Assembly: GCF_003958645.1 (NCBI RefSeq)
Contig: NZ_RXLO01000007.1
Coordinates: forward strand, 186,001 to 250,000
Source of the DNA: Chitinophaga rhizosphaerae
GTDB taxonomy: Bacteria > Bacteroidota > Bacteroidia > Chitinophagales > Chitinophagaceae
Direction of reading: 5' to 3'
DNA: 64,000 nucleotides
Below are positions 59,859 to 64,000 of this stretch, one piece after another. The notes under the pieces were generated by a model. It saw nothing but the letters and a program-made list of their open reading frames with translations, had not been told where the DNA came from and did no database searches. A program made the translations under genes and the position numbers. Numbering within the stretch: the stretch's first letter is position 1; every line of letters starts with the position of its first letter.

Positions 59859-61193
59859 TTATCCCTGCAATCCTCCCTTGCCGCGATACAGTTTCACGGG
59901 CTTGTCCAGCTTCAGTTCGATCACGGTCATGTATTCGTCCTGCACGTTTTCCGGAACGGTGATGTAGACGAGCCCGGGCACGGGGCTCCAGCTGATCTTG
60001 CCAACGATCTTGTGCTGCAGCTTCGTTCCGTTGCCTACAACGGTGATGTCCTTGATCTGGTTATCGAGCCCTTTGATCATGATCTGACCGGAAACTTTGC
60101 CGGGGAGGAAGAGGTAAAGTGATGTGGAATCCTTACTTAAAGTAGTAGGTCCGTAGAAGTGGCCCTGCGGGATGCCGCCGAGCGTTCCGAAGATGGCGGT
60201 TGCGTGTTTTTTGTTCCATTTTCCCAGTTCGCGCAGTACGTTCACCTGTTCGGGAGGAATGGTGCCGTCCGCTTTGGGACCGATGTCCAGCAACATATTG
60301 CCGCCGTTGCTGATGGCGTCGGCGAAGATGGTGATCACTTCGTAGGGTGTTTTCCAGTTGGTGTCTTGCGGCTGCCATCCCCAGTTGTTGTTGATGGTCA
60401 TGCAAAGTTCCCACCAATGGAAGCTGGGGCGCTGCACGGGGAAGTTCTGTTCCGGCGTGTCGTAATCGCCGTAGCCCATGAGGCGGCCGTTGATGATGGT
60501 TTTGGGATTGTGGCCGGTGAGCATCTTGCGCACTTTCACGGCTTCCCATTCTTCGGCGCTGCGTTCCCAATCGCCGTCGAACCACCAGAGGTCGGGGTTG
60601 AACTGGTTCATGACTTCAGACAGCTGGCCCTGGTAAAATTTCCTGAAGCGTTCCCAGCGTTTGGGATCGTCTTTGATCGCATATCGGCTGCTGTCTTTGA
60701 GGAACCCGGGATAATCGTTGCTGGTCCAGTCGAGCAGCGAGAAATACGCCCCTGCCTTGATGCCGCGCTGGCGGATGGCCTGGAAGAAGGGCGTGAGCAC
60801 GTCGCGTTTGGCGGGCGTGCCTTTGGCGGTGCTGAGTTTATTGAACTTCGTGTCCCACAGGGCCACGCCGTCGTGGTGCTTGGTGGTGATCACGGCGTAT
60901 CTGGCGCCGGATTCGGCGATGAGGTCCGCCCAGGCCTGGGGATCATATTTATCGGCTGTGAAACCTTTCATTTGCGCCATATAATCGGCGTGGGAGATTT
61001 TTTTGTTGTGAAAGCTCCAGCTCTCGTCGATCCCTTTCACGGAGTAAATACCCCAGTGGATGAAGATGCCGAGTTTGGCATCGGCGAACCATTGCATTTT
61101 CTCACTGATCTCTTCGGGCCGCGTTTGTTGCTGCGCATGGGCGCAAGGCGCAAAATGCATCGCCGCGGCGAAAGCCACTACTAGTTTTTTCAT
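59859..61193 (-). CDS. Secreted alpha-L-fucosidase (GH29)
   Basis: A 444-residue exported enzyme with signal peptide (cleavage near AHAQ). GH29 landmarks: KLGIFIHWGIYSV, YAVITTKHHDGVALW, GAYFSLLDW, and DLWWFDGDWE with the likely nucleophile Asp206. A C-terminal beta domain begins near 345. ATG 61193 is used since it starts a clean signal peptide; a Met seven codons upstream is possible. It removes alpha-linked fucose and lies 39 bp before the GH20 gene, so both act on the same fucosylated glycans or host material. Confidence 0.92.
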   Translation of the reverse strand: MKKLVVAFAAAMHFAPCAHAQQQTRPEEISEKMQWFADAKLGIFIHWGIYSVKGIDESWSFHNKKISHADYMAQMKGFTADKYDPQAWADLIAESGARYAVITTKHHDGVALWDTKFNKLSTAKGTPAKRDVLTPFFQAIRQRGIKAGAYFSLLDWTSNDYPGFLKDSSRYAIKDDPKRWERFRKFYQGQLSEVMNQFNPDLWWFDGDWERSAEEWEAVKVRKMLTGHNPKTIINGRLMGYGDYDTPEQNFPVQRPSFHWWELCMTINNNWGWQPQDTNWKTPYEVITIFADAISNGGNMLLDIGPKADGTIPPEQVNVLRELGKWNKKHATAIFGTLGGIPQGHFYGPTTLSKDSTSLYLFLPGKVSGQIMIKGLDNQIKDITVVGNGTKLQHKIVGKISWSPVPGLVYITVPENVQDEYMTVIELKLDKPVKLYRGKGGLQG

Positions 61194-61450
61194 TTGAAGC
61201 TGTTTGTTAACCAAGAATTCATGTTCACTGTTTTCCCCCCGCTGCTTATCATCCGGGCAGTTGGTATCAACCGATTGTTGGTGGCCCCATGGGGGGTAGA
61301 TTCACAAAAATAGACGGATTCAATAAAAACGGCGCCTTTTTTGTATAACTGGTCGAAAAAATAACGGATTAACACGGTTTAGGAAAAATTAATGTTTAAT
61401 TTTAGCCCCCGATATTAATTCGACTTGAAAATTTAAACTAATATCAGCTA

Positions 61451-62350
61451 ATGCAACCGACTTTATTGATCCTGGCAGCCGGAATGGCCAGCCGGTACGG
61501 AAGTTTGAAACAGATCCAGCAGTTTGGCCCCAGCGGTGAAACGATCATCGATTACTCCATCTACGACGCTATCCGCGCCGGGTTCGGGAAAATCGTGTTC
61601 ATCATCCGCGAAAACTTTGCTGAAGAATTCAAGGAAATTTTCGAGCCGAAACTCAAGGGAAAAGTGGAAACGGCTTATGTATTTCAAGATATGAACGCAT
61701 TCACGGACGGCTTCGAAGTACCGGCAGACCGCACCAAGCCCTGGGGCACCGCTCACGCCGTTCTTTGCGCCAAAGATGCCATCAACGAGCCTTTCGCCGT
61801 GATCAACGCCGATGATTTCTACGGCCGCGACGCATTCGAGAAAATGGCGGAATTCCTCCGCAACGAATGCAAATCCGACCGCTTCAGCGTAGTAGGCTAC
61901 CAGCTGGGCAAAACCGTGAGCGATTACGGTTCCGTGTCCCGCGGGGTGTGCGAAGTGAATGCAGCAGGTAACCTGGCCGGCATCGTGGAGCGTACCAAGA
62001 TAGAAGTGATAGACGGCAAGATCGTGTACGAAGACGGCGACAAAAAAGTGGAACTCGGCCCTCAAACGCCCGTATCCATGAACTTCTGGGGCTTCGCTCC
62101 TTCCGTGTTCGAAGTGAGCGAGAAACTCTTCAGCCAGTTCCTCGAACAGAACCTTTCCAACCCGAAATCCGAATTCTTCATCCCGATCGTGATTGATTCC
62201 TACATCGCATCCGGCACCGGTTCCGTGAAAGTGATCCCCACCAGCTCGCAATGGTTCGGCGTTACCTATAAAGAAGACGCTCCGGGCGTGCAGGCTTCCC
62301 TGTCCGCACTCGTGAACGGCGGAGAATATCCCGACAATCTCTGGAAATAA
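61451..62350 (+). CDS. Sugar-phosphate nucleotidyltransferase family protein
   Basis: A 299-residue GT-A-like nucleotidyltransferase with the N-terminal signature LILAAGMASRYGSLKQ. A DAIRAGFGKIVFIIRENF region follows, then the acidic metal site in VINADDFYG and the C-terminal SNPKSEFFIPIVIDSYI. It should form NDP-sugars from sugar-1-phosphates. It is followed 5 bp later by a NahK-like kinase gene, suggesting that the two make and activate hexosamine-1-phosphate, matching the GH20 enzyme encoded divergently. Substrate is inferred. Confidence 0.87.
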   Translation: MQPTLLILAAGMASRYGSLKQIQQFGPSGETIIDYSIYDAIRAGFGKIVFIIRENFAEEFKEIFEPKLKGKVETAYVFQDMNAFTDGFEVPADRTKPWGTAHAVLCAKDAINEPFAVINADDFYGRDAFEKMAEFLRNECKSDRFSVVGYQLGKTVSDYGSVSRGVCEVNAAGNLAGIVERTKIEVIDGKIVYEDGDKKVELGPQTPVSMNFWGFAPSVFEVSEKLFSQFLEQNLSNPKSEFFIPIVIDSYIASGTGSVKVIPTSSQWFGVTYKEDAPGVQASLSALVNGGEYPDNLWK

Positions 62351-62355
62351 GCATA

Positions 62356-63423
62356 ATGGTACATACCGACATTCTCAGCGCATTCGGGCTCCAGCCCGCC
62401 GACTACAGCATACAGAAATTCGGGAGCGGTCACATCAACAACACGTTTTTGCTGACAGGGCCCGAAGACAAGCGTTATATCCTCCAGCGGATCAATACCT
62501 ATGTATTCCGCGAGCCTGATGTAATTGCCCGCAACCTCAAGCTGGCAGGCGATTATCTCGACAAGCACCACCCGGAATACCTCTTCATCAAGGCCATTCC
62601 CACCACGGCGGGCGCCGAGATGTACCAGCACGGGGACGAATTCTGGCGGATGATCCCCTTCATCCCCAATTCCACGTCGGTAGACCAGGCAGACAATACC
62701 CGGCAGGCTTTCGAAGCAGCGAAACAGTTCGGCCTCATGGCCCGGATGTTCCACGGCATCGACCTGCACGATTTCAGGGCGTCTATCCCCAACTTCCATA
62801 ACCTGACCCTGCGCTATTCCGCCTTCCAGGACGCGATCCGCACGGCTAAGGAAGACCGGAAGCAGTTCGCCGACAGCCTGGTGGAGCAGTTCCTGCAATA
62901 CAGCGACATCGCCGTAACGTTCGAATCGCTCAAGACCAACCCCGAGTTTACCGACCGCCTCATGCATCACGACACCAAGATCAACAACGTGCTGCTCCGC
63001 AAGGAAACTTTCGAAGGCATCTGCGTGTGCGACCTGGATACGCTCATGCCCGGCAAGGTGATCTCCGACCTGGGCGATATGGTCCGCACCTATGTGTGCC
63101 CCGTATCCGAAGAGGAGCGCGATTTCAGCCAGATCACGGTGCGGGATGAATATTATGAAGCCCTCATGAAAGGGTACCTCTCCGAAGTGGGCAGTACCCT
63201 CACCGATACGGAAAAGCAACACCTTTTCTACGCCGGCAAGTTCATGATCTACATGCAGGGCATCCGTTTCCTGACCGATTACCTCAACGGCGACGTTTAC
63301 TACCCGATCAAGTACCCGGAGCACAACTACAACCGTGCGAAGAACCAGCTGACGCTGTTGCAGGCGCTCATCGCCAAGGAACCGCAGCTGCAGGAAATCA
63401 TCGACAAATGCCTCGCGTCCTGA
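62356..63423 (+). CDS. NahK-like N-acetylhexosamine 1-kinase (phosphotransferase family)
   Basis: A 355-residue aminoglycoside-phosphotransferase-fold kinase. FGSGHINNTFLLT, ILQRINTYVF, HHDTKINNVLL (catalytic loop) and VCDLDTLMPGKVISDLGDMV (metal loop) resemble bifidobacterial N-acetylhexosamine 1-kinase, which phosphorylates GlcNAc/GalNAc at the anomeric carbon. It overlaps functionally with the nucleotidyltransferase just upstream and the secreted hexosaminidase nearby: free HexNAc could be phosphorylated and activated to a UDP-sugar without passing through glucosamine-6-phosphate. Substrate is inferred from similarity of motifs. Confidence 0.85.
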   Translation: MVHTDILSAFGLQPADYSIQKFGSGHINNTFLLTGPEDKRYILQRINTYVFREPDVIARNLKLAGDYLDKHHPEYLFIKAIPTTAGAEMYQHGDEFWRMIPFIPNSTSVDQADNTRQAFEAAKQFGLMARMFHGIDLHDFRASIPNFHNLTLRYSAFQDAIRTAKEDRKQFADSLVEQFLQYSDIAVTFESLKTNPEFTDRLMHHDTKINNVLLRKETFEGICVCDLDTLMPGKVISDLGDMVRTYVCPVSEEERDFSQITVRDEYYEALMKGYLSEVGSTLTDTEKQHLFYAGKFMIYMQGIRFLTDYLNGDVYYPIKYPEHNYNRAKNQLTLLQALIAKEPQLQEIIDKCLAS

Positions 63424-63444
63424 CGGGAACGATAATATCTTGCG

Positions 63445-63473
63445 AAAAGCCTCCCTGACCGGGAGGCTTTTTC
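63445..63473 (+). terminator. Terminator after the kinase gene
   Basis: Perfect stem AAGCCTCCC / GGGAGGCTT with a TGACC loop and a T-run. Confidence 0.9.
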
Positions 63474-63554
63474 GTTTAGACAGTATGCTGGTATATAGCA
63501 GTATTTTTGAAATTCGTTTAAAAACACCGATAGTTTTTTCGATTTTGTTAAAAA

Positions 63555-63773
63555 ATGGAACCGGGATTGATATTTCTCAAAATCTTGGTCACTGTGTTGT
63601 TTTTTATTATGATCACTTATACATTTGTGTTGATAATAAAAATCACAAGCACCTCCATGTGGGTAAACAAAGACAATAACGCAGTCAATCACATCGTAGC
63701 TCAGCTCAACTGGGCCATTACGCTCGTCGTGATCGTCGTTGTCATTATTACCCGCCAGCCAATTGGAGGATAG
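63555..63773 (+). CDS. Small two-helix membrane protein
   Basis: A 72-residue protein with hydrophobic helices at about 5-27 and 51-67 joined by a polar loop (TSTSMWVNKDNNAVNHI). It stands alone between two terminators. No family is recognised. The overlapping frame-shifted alternative (63440-63679) is low in hydrophobic pattern and includes the terminator, so this reading is preferred. Expression is unproven. Confidence 0.55.
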   Translation: MEPGLIFLKILVTVLFFIMITYTFVLIIKITSTSMWVNKDNNAVNHIVAQLNWAITLVVIVVVIITRQPIGG

Positions 63774-63802
63774 ATAAGCGTGTATAATCATAACGAATAA
63801 TA

Positions 63803-63836
63803 AAACGCCTTCCTCCACCAGGAAGGCTTTTTTTTT
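63803..63836 (+). terminator. Terminator after the small membrane protein gene
   Basis: Stem GCCTTCCT / AGGAAGGC with a CCACC loop and a run of nine T. Confidence 0.9.
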
Positions 63837-63857
63837 GGGTACGCAAATTCCAATATT

Positions 63858-64000
63858 ATGTATAGCTATTACAACGAAAACACGATTCTTTATTACAACG
63901 GTGAGTTTCTGAAAGCCACCGAGGCCAAAATCGATCTGTACGGCCAGTCGCTGCACTATGGTTACGCAGTGTTCGAAGGCATCCGCGCTTATAAAACCGA
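63858..64000 (+). CDS. ilvE: Branched-chain amino acid aminotransferase (5' part)
   Basis: Forty-seven codons of a class IV aminotransferase are visible before the window ends. The segment LHYGYAVFEGIRAY is the characteristic N-terminal motif of IlvE, and the preceding ILYYNGEFL strand is typical. It transfers amino groups between glutamate and leucine, isoleucine or valine. D-amino acid or ADC lyase relatives share the fold, but the AVFEGIRAY form favours IlvE. Confidence 0.85.
   Translation, partial: MYSYYNENTILYYNGEFLKATEAKIDLYGQSLHYGYAVFEGIRAYKT

Overview
The window looks like the chromosome of a GC-rich member of the Bacteroidota, most likely Chitinophaga or a close relative. The evidence is three SusC/SusD outer-membrane nutrient-uptake pairs, an ECF-sigma/FecR/STN-SusC signalling set, a type IX secretion (gliding-type) C-terminal domain, TAnnTTTG -7 promoter elements instead of -10 boxes, almost no Shine-Dalgarno sites, and a flexirubin/aryl-polyene-type pigment cluster. 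I see no rRNA, tRNA, CRISPR array, insertion sequence or prophage.

Region 1 (1-15543) is one tightly packed plus-strand operon, cut by the left edge. Fourteen complete genes overlap or nearly touch. They encode a short ketosynthase-like protein, an ACP, an active ketosynthase, a chain-length-factor-like ketosynthase without catalytic residues, a polysaccharide deacetylase, a LolA-like carrier, a lipoprotein, a hot-dog dehydratase, a GT2/DUF2062 glycosyltransferase, a trifunctional MMPL exporter/acyltransferase/methyltransferase, a CrtI-like oxidoreductase, a C45-like Ntn hydrolase, AcpS, and a phenylacetate-CoA-ligase-like enzyme. Together they can activate an aryl starter, extend it to a polyene on an ACP, tailor it and move it to the outer membrane.

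Region 2 (15546-20911) holds a DUF6702 / HupE-UreJ / M1 peptidase set, a small secreted protein with an EF-hand-like loop, and a two-gene SPFH plus ribbon-helix-helix operon whose promoter carries tandem TGATATCA sites.

Region 3 (21114-43263) is an array of three SusC/SusD pairs, each with a different regulator class: ECF sigma/FecR with an STN-bearing SusC; divergent AraC and LacI regulators with visible LacI-type operators; and a ROK regulator followed by a 0.8 kb leader full of degenerate repeats. No glycoside hydrolase lies among them.

Region 4 (43411-55722) is mostly housekeeping: mutS, an SPOUT methyltransferase, a UbiA-type prenyltransferase, ruvX, def, an ECF sigma/anti-sigma pair, a type IX-secreted surface protein, an SDR-fold protein lacking the YxxxK motif, an RluA-type pseudouridine synthase and lipB. 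Several promoters end only 4-6 nt before the ATG, suggesting leaderless mRNAs.

Region 5 (55719-64000) carries a fucosidase (GH29) - hexosaminidase (GH20) - PLP deaminase operon, divergent from a nucleotidyltransferase - NahK-like sugar kinase operon. Together they suggest release and salvage of amino sugars from glycans or chitin. A small two-helix membrane protein and the start of a branched-chain aminotransferase end the window.
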